From NCBI GenBank assembly GCA_905209725.1, contig CAJLTZ010000013.1, positions 1-38,254 on the forward strand: 38,254 nucleotides of DNA. The letters run 5' to 3'. This DNA is from an uncultured Muribaculaceae bacterium. GTDB lineage: Bacteria > Bacteroidota > Bacteroidia > Bacteroidales > Muribaculaceae. Shown here piece by piece: positions 20,303-27,611 of the stretch; within the stretch, counting starts at the first letter, position 1, and each line of letters opens with the position of its first letter. The translations under genes were made by a program, and so were the position numbers. The notes under the pieces were generated by a model. The model saw only the letters and a list, made by a program, of their open reading frames with translations, had not been told where the DNA came from and did no database searches.

Positions 20303-21148
20303 ATGAAAAAACCGGTTTTACTCATCATATTCTTTGTCCTGCTCATCGGCGCCGGCTTCTTCCTTTATGCCCGCTCGAATGCAGAAACAGCCCACGGCGC
20401 TGCGGCAGCCGAGTCGGAACAGATTGCCTCCGGACATGGTTCGGAAGGCGTTAAGTATCAGAATCTCGACCGCGTGAAAACGCCCGGTTCGCTCCCCTGC
20501 GAGGAGAAGGATTATGATGGCTTCCGCGTAAGTTTCAACGCCGACAACCACACGCCCAACTGGGTGGCATGGGAACTTCTCGGCAGCGAAACAGAAGGGG
20601 AAGCGGGGCGTTCCAACAAATTCTGGCAGGATGAGGAACTCGAGGGGTGTCCCACCACCGACGACTACAAACGCTCCGGTCTCGACCGCGGACACATGTG
20701 TCCCGCCGCCGACCAGAAATGGAGTCAGACCGCAATGGAAGACTGCTTCGTGCTCGCCAACATATGCCCCCAGGACCATGCCCTCAACGCAGGCGCCTGG
20801 AAAACACTTGAGGAGAAGGAGCGCCAGTGGGCTCGACGCGACTCACTCATAGTGATTGTGGCCGGACCGATCTATGAGAAATCCGATACGCAGCGCATCG
20901 GCGAGGCCGGAGTGAGGGTGCCATCCGCATTCTTCAAGGTGTTGCTCGCTCCTGCACTCGACAAGCCCCGAGCCATCGGTTTTGTATACCCCAACATGAC
21001 CGCCCCGGGCAACATGCAGAACTATTCGATGACAGTCGACGAGGTAGAGCAGATCACCGGTTACGACTTCTTCTACAATCTTCCCGACGACATCGAGAAT
21101 GAGGTGGAGTCAAAAGCATCTTTCAAGGAATGGAACGCACACAACTAA
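20303..21148 (+). CDS. membrane-anchored or secreted DNA/RNA non-specific endonuclease
   Basis: 281 residues of the NucA/Serratia-nuclease (beta-beta-alpha metal) family. ATG 20303 is chosen because it opens a hydrophobic N-terminus (MKKPVLLIIFFVLLIGAGFF) and lies downstream of the promoter. The active-site motif DRGH is at 128-131 with general base H131; the metal-binding Asn is N162 in NICPQDHALNAGAW, 31 residues later, as in the family. FIVIVAGPIYE-like and KVLLAPA segments follow. It cleaves nucleic acids outside the cytoplasm, probably for nutrient scavenging. The N-terminal hydrophobic stretch may be an uncleaved anchor. The stop codon lies 17 bases before the mnmE start. Confidence 0.9.
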   Translation: MKKPVLLIIFFVLLIGAGFFLYARSNAETAHGAAAAESEQIASGHGSEGVKYQNLDRVKTPGSLPCEEKDYDGFRVSFNADNHTPNWVAWELLGSETEGEAGRSNKFWQDEELEGCPTTDDYKRSGLDRGHMCPAADQKWSQTAMEDCFVLANICPQDHALNAGAWKTLEEKERQWARRDSLIVIVAGPIYEKSDTQRIGEAGVRVPSAFFKVLLAPALDKPRAIGFVYPNMTAPGNMQNYSMTVDEVEQITGYDFFYNLPDDIENEVESKASFKEWNAHN

Positions 21149-21154
21149 CTCCGC

Positions 21155-21160
21155 AGGAGG
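21155..21160 (+). promoter_or_regulatory. Shine-Dalgarno site that sets the mnmE start
   Basis: AGGAGG five bases before ATG 21166. Such a perfect site is unusual here, and it favours 21166 over the in-frame ATG at 21130, which would lie inside the nuclease gene. Confidence 0.65.
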
Positions 21161-21165
21161 CATAT

Positions 21166-22599
21166 ATGGGGGAATCGACCGACACCATCGCCGCCATCGC
21201 CACACCCCACGGAATGGGCGGCATCGCCGTGATACGCATCTCAGGCCCTGACGCCATCGCCATCGCCGATAAGGCGTGGAAAGGAAAACCGCTTCGCGAT
21301 GCGCGGTCGCACACCGTGCATTACGGCACCATCACTGACGCCGACGGCCTGCCCCTCGACCAGGGCATAGCAACCGTGTTCCGCGCGCCGGCATCTTTCA
21401 CCGGCGAGGATGTAGTGGAAATCTCTGTACACGGTTCGAAATGGATTCAGCAGGCTTTGGTGCAGCGTCTTTGCTCGCTCGGTGCACGAGCCGCGGGTCC
21501 CGGGGAATTCTCCCGCCGCGCATTCGTGAACGGCAAGATCGACCTCGCCCAGGCCGAAGGTATCGCCGACCTCATCGAAGCATCCTCGCGTGCCGCCCAT
21601 CGTCTCGCAGCCTCTCAGACCACCGGCCGCTTCTCCAAATATATCGACTCCCTGCGAGATGACCTCATCCAACTCTGTTCCCTCCTCGAACTCGAACTCG
21701 ACTTCTCCGAAGAGGAGGTGGAATTCGCTTCCAGAGAGAAACTTACGCAACTCTGCAACGACATCATACCCCGTCTGCGCCGTCTGGCCGACTCCTATGC
21801 CGCCGGACGCGCCATCAAGGAGGGTGTGCCTGTGGTGATAGCAGGACGACCCAATGCCGGTAAATCCACGCTCCTCAACGCATTGCTCCACGACGACCGT
21901 GCCATTGTGAGCGAAATCCCCGGCACCACCCGCGACATCATCGAGGCCACAGCCGAAATCCGGGGCATACTCTTCCGCTTCTTCGACACCGCAGGCCTGC
22001 GCGACACCCCCGACCCCCTCGAGAAGGAGGGCATCCAGCGGGCCAGGGCAAAACTCTCCCAAGCCGCCATAATCCTCTGGCTCCTTGACCCCAAAGAACT
22101 CACCGAAGAGCGCGTGAAAGCCGCCATAGGAGAGATGGCGCAATACCCTCAGGCCCACCACATCGTGGTCATAAGCAAAAGCGACGTATCGCCCGAGCAG
22201 AAATCCCGCGCCCTCGCCTCAGTGCAGATAATAACTGGGGAGGAGATAGCAGTGTCAGGGCTCTCTGCAAAGACAGGGAATGAATTGGATGTGTTGTGTA
22301 TCTCTGCCAAGACAGGAGAGGGAATAGAAGAATTAGAGCGTCTGATGGAAACGGCAGCCAGCGGCGACCACAACCCCGACGCCGAACTGATAGTGACCAA
22401 CGCCCGTCACCAGGCAGGGTTGACAGCCGCCGCCGACAGTCTTGAGCGAGCCAGGGAAGGCATAGAATCCGGCCTCTCGGCCGACTTCGTAGCGCAAGAC
22501 ACCAGGGAAGCCCTCCACCACCTCGCCGAGATCACCGGCGCCATCACCACCCCCCACCTCCTCCACTCCATCTTCACCCGCTTCTGCATCGGCAAGTAA
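21166..22599 (+). CDS. mnmE: tRNA modification GTPase MnmE
   Basis: With MnmG it builds the 5-carboxymethylaminomethyl group on U34 of certain tRNAs. 478 residues from ATG 21166. The N-terminal folate-binding domain starts DTIAAIATPHGMGGIAVIRISG; the G domain has G1 GRPNAGKS (227-234), IPGTTRD and DTAGLRDT; the protein ends in the invariant FCIGK with the catalytic Cys. The segment about residues 360-390 contains SAKTG twice (SAKTGNELD and SAKTGEGIEEL), one more than usual, in DNA that is more AT-rich than its surroundings. The last 18 bases are a known integration site for SGI1-type islands in other bacteria. Confidence 0.96.
   Translation: MGESTDTIAAIATPHGMGGIAVIRISGPDAIAIADKAWKGKPLRDARSHTVHYGTITDADGLPLDQGIATVFRAPASFTGEDVVEISVHGSKWIQQALVQRLCSLGARAAGPGEFSRRAFVNGKIDLAQAEGIADLIEASSRAAHRLAASQTTGRFSKYIDSLRDDLIQLCSLLELELDFSEEEVEFASREKLTQLCNDIIPRLRRLADSYAAGRAIKEGVPVVIAGRPNAGKSTLLNALLHDDRAIVSEIPGTTRDIIEATAEIRGILFRFFDTAGLRDTPDPLEKEGIQRARAKLSQAAIILWLLDPKELTEERVKAAIGEMAQYPQAHHIVVISKSDVSPEQKSRALASVQIITGEEIAVSGLSAKTGNELDVLCISAKTGEGIEELERLMETAASGDHNPDAELIVTNARHQAGLTAAADSLERAREGIESGLSADFVAQDTREALHHLAEITGAITTPHLLHSIFTRFCIGK
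22582..22599 (+). other. candidate chromosomal attachment site at the mnmE 3' end
   Basis: The 18 bases encode FCIGK and the stop. SGI1-family elements use the homologous 18 bases of trmE/mnmE (known for SGI1). Here a mobilizable element with a tyrosine integrase begins directly afterwards. No second copy is visible in the window, so the other junction would have to be beyond the right edge; this is inference. Confidence 0.3.
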
Positions 22600-22640
22600 C
22601 CTATTGGTTATAACTGGTGCCATCTGGTGTAAAACATTGA

Positions 22641-22669
22641 AAAGTCGCTTGTTATCAGGCGACTTTTTT
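22641..22669 (+). terminator. mnmE terminator
   Basis: AAAGTCGC (22641-22648) pairs with GCGACTTT (22659-22666) and a T-run follows to 22669. Confidence 0.75.
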
Positions 22670-22782
22670 CGTGCTCATACCTCTTTATAACCGCTTTTCA
22701 TCCCTTTTTACCTGTGTTTTTGTACCCGATTTGTAGCAAGTCGGTCAATCCCGTCAATGCGTGCCGCAAGGTCGTGGACGAT

Positions 22783-22848
22783 GTTTACGTAGGTTTACGT
22801 CAGTTTACGCCCATGAACACTTTTGGCGAAATAAACGGCGAAATAAAC
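22783..22848 (+). repeat. two sets of tandem repeats upstream of the regulator gene
   Basis: GTTTACG occurs three times at 10-base spacing (22783, 22793, 22803). Then GGCGAAATAAAC is repeated twice head to tail (22825-22836, 22837-22848). They end 17 bases before the regulator ATG. One-turn spacing suggests a protein-binding array: an autoregulatory operator or integrase arm sites. Confidence 0.7.
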
Positions 22849-22865
22849 ACTAACACAGAATAAAA

Positions 22866-23765
22866 ATGAGTAGCAACATTGAAATCAAAAAGAAGTGCCG
22901 TTGGTGCGGAGCTGGGTTCATCGCTCGTAAGACAACAACGGAGTATTGCAGCCACCGATGTTCGGGGCTCGCATACAAGGAAAGAAAGCGTCAGGCAAAG
23001 CTGGATTCATACCAACGAGAATATGAATATCAGCAATCAGGTCAAAAAGAAGTAGCCAAACAGGAATTCTTGACTCCAACACAAGCAGCCACCCTGCTTG
23101 GTGTGTGTCATGTTACAATCTACAATTATATCAACCGAGGCGTCATCAAGGTCTGGAAGTTGAAACGAAAGACCCTCATTAGACGAGCTGACGTAGATGC
23201 CTTATTCTCAACTCTTGAAACCCAAGAGTCCTCAGCCACGAGGCAACAATCGCCCATAACCGAGTTCTACACTTCAAAGGAGGTGCAGGAGAAATACGGC
23301 GTGTCCAATTCGGGAATGTATAAGATTGCCGAGCGCGAGGGCTGGCCGAAGACTCAGAGCCGAGGCAAAACGCTTTGGAGCCGCAGCCATGTTGACCGAT
23401 ACTTTGCGAGTCAACAGCCAAAGGAGGAAATATCCGAATGGTACACAGTGGCGGATATTCAAGCCCGGTATGGCATGACCCTGTCTGCCATATATACGCT
23501 CGTGTCCAAGGAAGGTATTCCGAAGAAGAAACAGGGAAACTATGTGATGTACTCCAAATATCATTTAGATTTGGTGAAAGGTCAAACGGCACCAAAGGAA
23601 CCGGAGTATTACACCTATCCCGAAGCGATGGCGAAATACAACCTGACCCGTGATCAGCTCCACCACTATCTGAAATACCACAACATTACCCGTGAGAAAA
23701 AAGGCAAATACACGCTGATTCTCCGCTCGGAGCTTGATTCTCTGCTTGGTTCTCCGGAAATTTAG
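22866..23765 (+). CDS. DNA-binding regulator with zinc-finger-like N-terminus and four excisionase-type HTH domains
   Basis: 299 residues. The N-terminus has four cysteines (CRWCGAGF, then YCSHRCSG), a likely zinc ribbon. Four homologous HTH_17-like domains follow: EFLTPTQAATLLGVCHVTIY (about 68-116), EFYTSKEVQEKYGVSNSGMY (139-185), EWYTVADIQARYGMTLSAIY (191-240) and EYYTYPEAMAKYNLTRDQLH (247-297). Each has an aromatic-Thr start, a recognition helix and a basic wing. Single domains of this type are excisionases or MerR-like regulators; four in a row is unusual. The gene is first in the element and lies 111 bases before the integrase. The inferred role is regulator or excision factor, possibly bound to the four-box arrays upstream of the integrase and of the gene at 27612. 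The function has not been shown. Confidence 0.75.
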   Translation: MSSNIEIKKKCRWCGAGFIARKTTTEYCSHRCSGLAYKERKRQAKLDSYQREYEYQQSGQKEVAKQEFLTPTQAATLLGVCHVTIYNYINRGVIKVWKLKRKTLIRRADVDALFSTLETQESSATRQQSPITEFYTSKEVQEKYGVSNSGMYKIAEREGWPKTQSRGKTLWSRSHVDRYFASQQPKEEISEWYTVADIQARYGMTLSAIYTLVSKEGIPKKKQGNYVMYSKYHLDLVKGQTAPKEPEYYTYPEAMAKYNLTRDQLHHYLKYHNITREKKGKYTLILRSELDSLLGSPEI

Positions 23766-23768
23766 TCC

Positions 23769-23842
23769 GTGGAGACAGTTTGGAGAAACATCGGAACCGC
23801 CGGAGACGGTATTGTTCCCCTTTGTTTCTCCCACTACTTTTG
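23769..23842 (+). promoter_or_regulatory. integrase promoter with tandem GGAGA boxes
   Basis: Boxes GTGGAGA (23769), TTGGAGA (23780), TCGGAAC (23791) and CGGAGAC (23801) at 10-11-base spacing, then ATTG (23811-23814), 20 bases, TACTTTTG (23835-23842). It aligns with the region at 27461-27545 with the same spacing from boxes to -33 and from -33 to -7. Confidence 0.7.
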
Positions 23843-23876
23843 CAACTGATTATCAACCATCAAACCCATAAAAGCA

Positions 23877-24989
23877 ATGACAAACACCTGCACCAAAGTG
23901 TTCCTCCGCCGTCGCCCGTATGTCGGAGGAAAAGTATCGCTCTATCTCGATTATTACCCTGCGATACGCAATCCCCACACCAACAAGATGACGCGTCGTG
24001 AGACTCTCGGCATAGTCATCTATGCGGAACCCGCCAACGAAATGCAACGCCGTTTCAATCAAGAAATGGAAGAGAAAGCCGAAGCAATCCGCTGTATCCG
24101 TTATCAGAGCCTTATCAACGAGCAGTTCGGCTTCCTTGACAAGGCAAAACTGAAGATGGACTTCCTCGCCTACTTCGAGAAGAAAGCGAAGAGCAAATAC
24201 GACAAATGGATGTGCGTCTATCTCCATTTCAAGAAATTCTGCGGCGCCAGCTGCACATTCGGCGATGTTACCGCCAGCCTGTGCGAAGACTTCCGTGAAT
24301 ATCTGCTTTATGCTCACAACCTCAGACACCCGGATAAGAAAATACCACTCTCCAACAACTCGGCAGCGGGCTATTGGTCAACATTCCGTTGCCTGCTGAA
24401 AATGGCATACAAGGAGAAATACATCACCGAGAACGTCAATGACTTCCTTGAAGGCATTAAGTGGCAGGAGGTGAAGAAGGAGTATCTGACGCTCGACGAG
24501 ATGAAGATTCTCGATGCAGCCGAATGTGAGGTGCCAGTTCTCAAACGAGCATCAATGTTCGGACTGTTTACCGGACTGCGTCTTAGCGACTTGTTGCAAC
24601 TACGTTGGGAAAATATCGAACGCAGTCCCGACGGCGGCTATTGCATCCGACTCTGCACTGAGAAGACCGACACAGAAGCCACTCTCCCCGTCAGCGATGA
24701 AGCACTCAAATACTGCGGCGAACGAGGCGAAGGTCTAATCTTCAAAGGTTTTCGTCGCTCTATGGCGCAACAGCCATTCAAGAAATGGATCAAGGCAGCG
24801 GGCATCGAGAAGAAACTCTCCTTTCACTGCTTGCGTCACTCATTCGCTACCATTCTTATCTCGCTGGGCATCGACGTATATGTTGTCTCAAAGATGCTTA
24901 CACACCGTAGCGTCAGAACGACTCAAATTTATGCCGATGTGGTCAGCGAGAAGAAGCGCGAGGCATCCAACGCCATCACCCTGAAATAA
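23877..24989 (+). CDS. tyrosine recombinase / integrase
   Basis: Site-specific recombinase for integration and excision of the element. 370 residues with an N-terminal arm-binding region, a SAM-like core-binding domain (about 95-200) and a catalytic domain. The active-site residues are R235 (GLFTGLRLSDLL), H317 and R320 (HCLRHSF), H343 (MLTHRSV) and nucleophile Y352 (QIYADV). It belongs to the Bacteroidetes phage_int_SAM_5 type used by NBU and CTn elements. Its promoter at 23769-23842 carries tandem operator-like boxes, and a good terminator follows. Confidence 0.94.
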   Translation: MTNTCTKVFLRRRPYVGGKVSLYLDYYPAIRNPHTNKMTRRETLGIVIYAEPANEMQRRFNQEMEEKAEAIRCIRYQSLINEQFGFLDKAKLKMDFLAYFEKKAKSKYDKWMCVYLHFKKFCGASCTFGDVTASLCEDFREYLLYAHNLRHPDKKIPLSNNSAAGYWSTFRCLLKMAYKEKYITENVNDFLEGIKWQEVKKEYLTLDEMKILDAAECEVPVLKRASMFGLFTGLRLSDLLQLRWENIERSPDGGYCIRLCTEKTDTEATLPVSDEALKYCGERGEGLIFKGFRRSMAQQPFKKWIKAAGIEKKLSFHCLRHSFATILISLGIDVYVVSKMLTHRSVRTTQIYADVVSEKKREASNAITLK

Positions 24990-25005
24990 TCCATTTTAAT
25001 CCTGA

Positions 25006-25040
25006 GTAAAGCCATCTCGCCTCTTGTGGGATGGCTTTAC
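25006..25040. terminator. integrase terminator
   Basis: An 11-base perfect stem (25006-25016 with 25030-25040), loop of 13, between the integrase and the convergent cargo genes. Confidence 0.65.
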
Positions 25041-25090
25041 ACTTCGTTAATACTTTTATAGCAGTTTTGGGAGACTTGATTAATACGCTA

Positions 25091-25489
25091 TTATTCAGGG
25101 TTCATATATTTATAAAACTGAGGGATGAGCATTTGAACTAATTTTCCATCTTCAGAAAACAGACAAAGAGAATTCGGCTCTTTCTTATACTCCATTGCCT
25201 CTATATATGACTCAAAGTCTGTGTCTATATAGGATAAATCATATAGACTGTTAAGAATATAGACAGTAGCGGGCAAATCGTCCCAACATACTTCTTTAAT
25301 CGTTGTTCCAATAAAACGTTGCTCGTTATAGGATCTATAATCTGTACCGACAAAGATTATAATATCGTTCTCTTTGGCCTCAATTCCACCTGATAAATCT
25401 ACAAATGTAGTTGTGCCGATATACTCTATATCTGAGACAACATGGGAAAATGCATCTTTATCTAAATAGCATATATATACCGGTTTCAT
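25091..25489 (-). CDS. uncharacterised small protein of the cargo island
   Basis: 132 residues, cytoplasmic, acidic, rich in Tyr and Asp. I do not recognise a family. Its start overlaps the stop of the preceding lipoprotein gene by four bases (ATGA), so the two are translationally coupled. Both are AT-rich compared with the host genes and the mobilization genes, typical of recently acquired cargo. An immunity- or effector-type role is possible but unsupported. Confidence 0.55.
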   Translation of the reverse strand: MKPVYICYLDKDAFSHVVSDIEYIGTTTFVDLSGGIEAKENDIIIFVGTDYRSYNEQRFIGTTIKEVCWDDLPATVYILNSLYDLSYIDTDFESYIEAMEYKKEPNSLCLFSEDGKLVQMLIPQFYKYMNPE

Positions 25490-25677
25490 AAAATAGAGTC
25501 AGTTGCTATATTTATAATCAATAAGGAATCTCCATTCTCGCAAATTACAGTATCAAAGCATTCAGAATGATTCGGATCATATCCATCATTCCATTTGGAG
25601 GATTGAGTTTGTTCACCTCTATAATTGCAAGCCGTAAACAATGCTGTTAAACAGATAAAATAAAATGCTTTACTCAT
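25486..25677 (-). CDS. small putative lipoprotein
   Basis: 63 residues. MSKAFYFICLTALFTAC is a signal peptide with lipobox and acceptor Cys17. The remaining 46 residues are hydrophilic with a Cys pair (HSECFDTVIC). No family recognised. It lies between a ribbon-helix-helix gene 27 bases upstream and the coupled unknown gene downstream. Confidence 0.55.
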   Translation of the reverse strand: MSKAFYFICLTALFTACNYRGEQTQSSKWNDGYDPNHSECFDTVICENGDSLLIINIATDSIL

Positions 25678-25704
25678 GTTATTGAGTTGAAGGAAGAAGT
25701 GACT

Positions 25705-25962
25705 TCATGATTCTATAGACTTAAGCATAGTTTCTACCGACGAGGTATCAATTGGAGGCACATCTCGGAGTTTGCCGCTCCGGGATTCTTCCATTGCAGC
25801 CTTCGTAACTTCGTTAGGTTCATTATACGCAACATCAAGCAACACACACTCAACAAAATTATTGAGACTGCGATGCTCTCTTTTTGCCATCTCCTTTAGG
25901 CGTTCTATCAGATCCACGTTCAAACGGAACATTGTGGCCTTCTTCTGAATTGCGGCTTCCAT
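25705..25962 (-). CDS. ribbon-helix-helix protein, antitoxin-like
   Basis: 85 residues. The N-terminal half (ATMFRLNVDLIERLKEMAKREH) is a ribbon-helix-helix DNA-binding fold and the C-terminal half (EVTKAAMEESRSGKL...SVETMLKSI) resembles the toxin-binding tail of Bacteroidetes RHH antitoxins of RelBE-type pairs. The expected RelE/ParE toxin is not next to it: the next genes encode a lipoprotein and an unknown protein. It may be an orphan antitoxin or the repressor of this three-gene operon. It has its own promoter. Confidence 0.7.
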   Translation of the reverse strand: MEAAIQKKATMFRLNVDLIERLKEMAKREHRSLNNFVECVLLDVAYNEPNEVTKAAMEESRSGKLRDVPPIDTSSVETMLKSIES

Positions 25963-25981
25963 AGTGCTATCATTTTATTTG

Positions 25982-26013
25982 CAAAGATAAAGCAAATATA
26001 TAACACAAACAAA
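25982..26013 (-). promoter_or_regulatory. promoter of the RHH-lipoprotein operon
   Basis: Minus strand: TTTG (26013-26010), 20 bases, TATCTTTG (25989-25982). Transcription would start about a dozen bases before the RHH ATG, placing any autorepression site over the promoter. Confidence 0.65.
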
Positions 26014-26139
26014 TCTATGGTCAAGAAAGTTGAATGTTTCATCATAGGGAACCAGATGAACAATAGGAAGTATCATCGTGTTTTAACGTTGTTTGTTAAA
26101 CCCACCAAATTTTAGACTATAAGATTAAACAACCACCGT

Positions 26140-27402
26140 ATGAAAGACCTATTCAAAGGCCATCATCCCTGGCTGCTTGTGCTGGTGATAGCTGTCGATA
26201 TATTTTCGGCACTGGTCATCCGCCACTCCATCCTCTCCAAAGGAGAATCAGAATTCAATGCCAATGTATTCTTTTGCCTTATTATAATCGGCGGACTTGC
26301 CCTTTATGCAATACTAGTTGAGTTCCTTTCGGGTAAAGACATGCCGTTAATCGGCGAAAATAAGGAAAAAGAAGAAAAGGTAAAAGCTCCAACACCTCAA
26401 CCACTCGCTACAGAGTCCTCAGTAGAACAGCCTACACCGTCTCCTGAGCAGGCACCTGTATCGCGCGATGATTTAGAGCAGATAATGCGCAATGTAATGT
26501 CTGACCTGAAACGTGAAGTTGCAGTCCCGACCGGAGCGACGATTTCAAAAGATGAAGATGGCGTTGTATCCGTAAACATCAACGAGATGAAAAATTCGGC
26601 ATCAGAACTCATTCAGACTCGGGAAGATGCCGTATATAGATTCGCCTGTGAGTATACCATCGAGGTACTCGGCAGCTACGTCAAACAGCGAGATGTCCCG
26701 ACACTTCTTTTAAAGCTGGGATTATTTCAGAAAGCTTCCACTCCCAACTGGGATCCGCGTAGCACCGAAGAAATTGAGGCTGGAGGCAAAATACGGAGAA
26801 TTGAAGTTTCTGCCCCTGTCGAGAAATGGGCACTGCTGCACTATGGATGGAATATGGGACGGCTCTTCGGAAAACAAAACAATTTCATCACCCACTTCCT
26901 GAAAACCACATTCCACTATCATCTTGATGGTCTTTCAGACAATCAGCTTCCAAAGAAACTCAAACAGAATCCACGCAGGGGTGTGATCAAAATCGAAGAA
27001 CGCTTTGACAACAATTTCTCGATTGAAGAATATCGTCTTTCAAACGAAGTTCAACAATCGGAAGCAATCGAGGACACAAAAACAAGTTTCATCTCGGAAG
27101 ACGCTGGACCGGCGACCGTAGCTCAAGCAATCGAGACTCCTCATGAGGAAGCGGACCCCATTACTCCAATCCAAACAGAAAATCGACCAGTGAGAATGCC
27201 TCCGCTGTTTGAAGACGAAGAAAGGCCCGATGACGACGATGAATGGGACAACGAGGACTACGATTACTCTAATTATGATGAGGAAAAAGATGATGAAGAC
27301 GATGAACCCATGACTGACGAGGAATTTGATGATTTCATAGACCGACAGATGAAAAAAGGCAAAAATTCAAAATGCCTTAATAATGAACTTCTCGCCGGTT
27401 AA
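26140..27402 (+). CDS. membrane-anchored acidic protein of unknown function
   Basis: 420 residues. Two membrane segments at the N-terminus (about 12-30 and 45-63), then a Pro/Glu-rich linker (75-105), a soluble central domain (about 140-290; for example YRFACEYTIEVLGSYVKQRDVPTLLLKLGLF) and a very acidic tail (about 365-410) with runs of Asp and Glu. The N-terminal layout would place the bulk of the protein in the cytoplasm. No recognised family. It lies between the cargo island and the operon at 27612 and is transcribed with the mobilization genes. Acidic tails often mimic DNA or bind basic proteins, but this is only a suggestion. Confidence 0.6.
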   Translation: MKDLFKGHHPWLLVLVIAVDIFSALVIRHSILSKGESEFNANVFFCLIIIGGLALYAILVEFLSGKDMPLIGENKEKEEKVKAPTPQPLATESSVEQPTPSPEQAPVSRDDLEQIMRNVMSDLKREVAVPTGATISKDEDGVVSVNINEMKNSASELIQTREDAVYRFACEYTIEVLGSYVKQRDVPTLLLKLGLFQKASTPNWDPRSTEEIEAGGKIRRIEVSAPVEKWALLHYGWNMGRLFGKQNNFITHFLKTTFHYHLDGLSDNQLPKKLKQNPRRGVIKIEERFDNNFSIEEYRLSNEVQQSEAIEDTKTSFISEDAGPATVAQAIETPHEEADPITPIQTENRPVRMPPLFEDEERPDDDDEWDNEDYDYSNYDEEKDDEDDEPMTDEEFDDFIDRQMKKGKNSKCLNNELLAG

Positions 27403-27460
27403 AATTCACCCATCTCACCCATCTCAACAAATCTCCTGCCGGAGAAGTCGTTTTTCCCCA

Positions 27461-27545
27461 TTGGAGAGGCTTTGGAGACGTTTTGGAGAACGGTTTGAGG
27501 GGCTTTAGGCCTCATTGTTCTCCTATTCATCTCTTTATACATTTG
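27461..27545 (+). promoter_or_regulatory. promoter of the replication/mobilization operon with tandem TTGGAGA boxes
   Basis: TTGGAGA at 27461, 27472 and 27483 and TTTGAGG at 27494, exact 11-base period, with a further in-phase CCGGAGA at 27439. Then ATTG (27514-27517), 20 bases, TACATTTG (27538-27545). It is homologous in layout to the integrase promoter. Confidence 0.75.
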
Positions 27546-27548
27546 CAA

Positions 27549-27603
27549 CCGAATCTTTAGCCCGGATGTGCCACGTTGGCACGACGGTTTCCTAAGGATT
27601 CGG
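27549..27603 (+). promoter_or_regulatory. nested stem-loop in the 5' leader
   Basis: Outer stem of 12 pairs (27549-27560 with 27592-27603, one G-U) encloses a perfect 6-base hairpin GTGCCA-CGT-TGGCAC (27568-27582). It occupies nearly the whole leader between the predicted transcription start (near 27552) and ATG 27612, so it could control translation or be a protein-binding site. Confidence 0.6.
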
Positions 27604-27611
27604 TTGTTTCC

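Noticed and set aside
22720..22750. GTACCCGATTTGTAGC as an element end
   Set aside because: It resembles junction sequences of some elements, but no second copy was found in the window.
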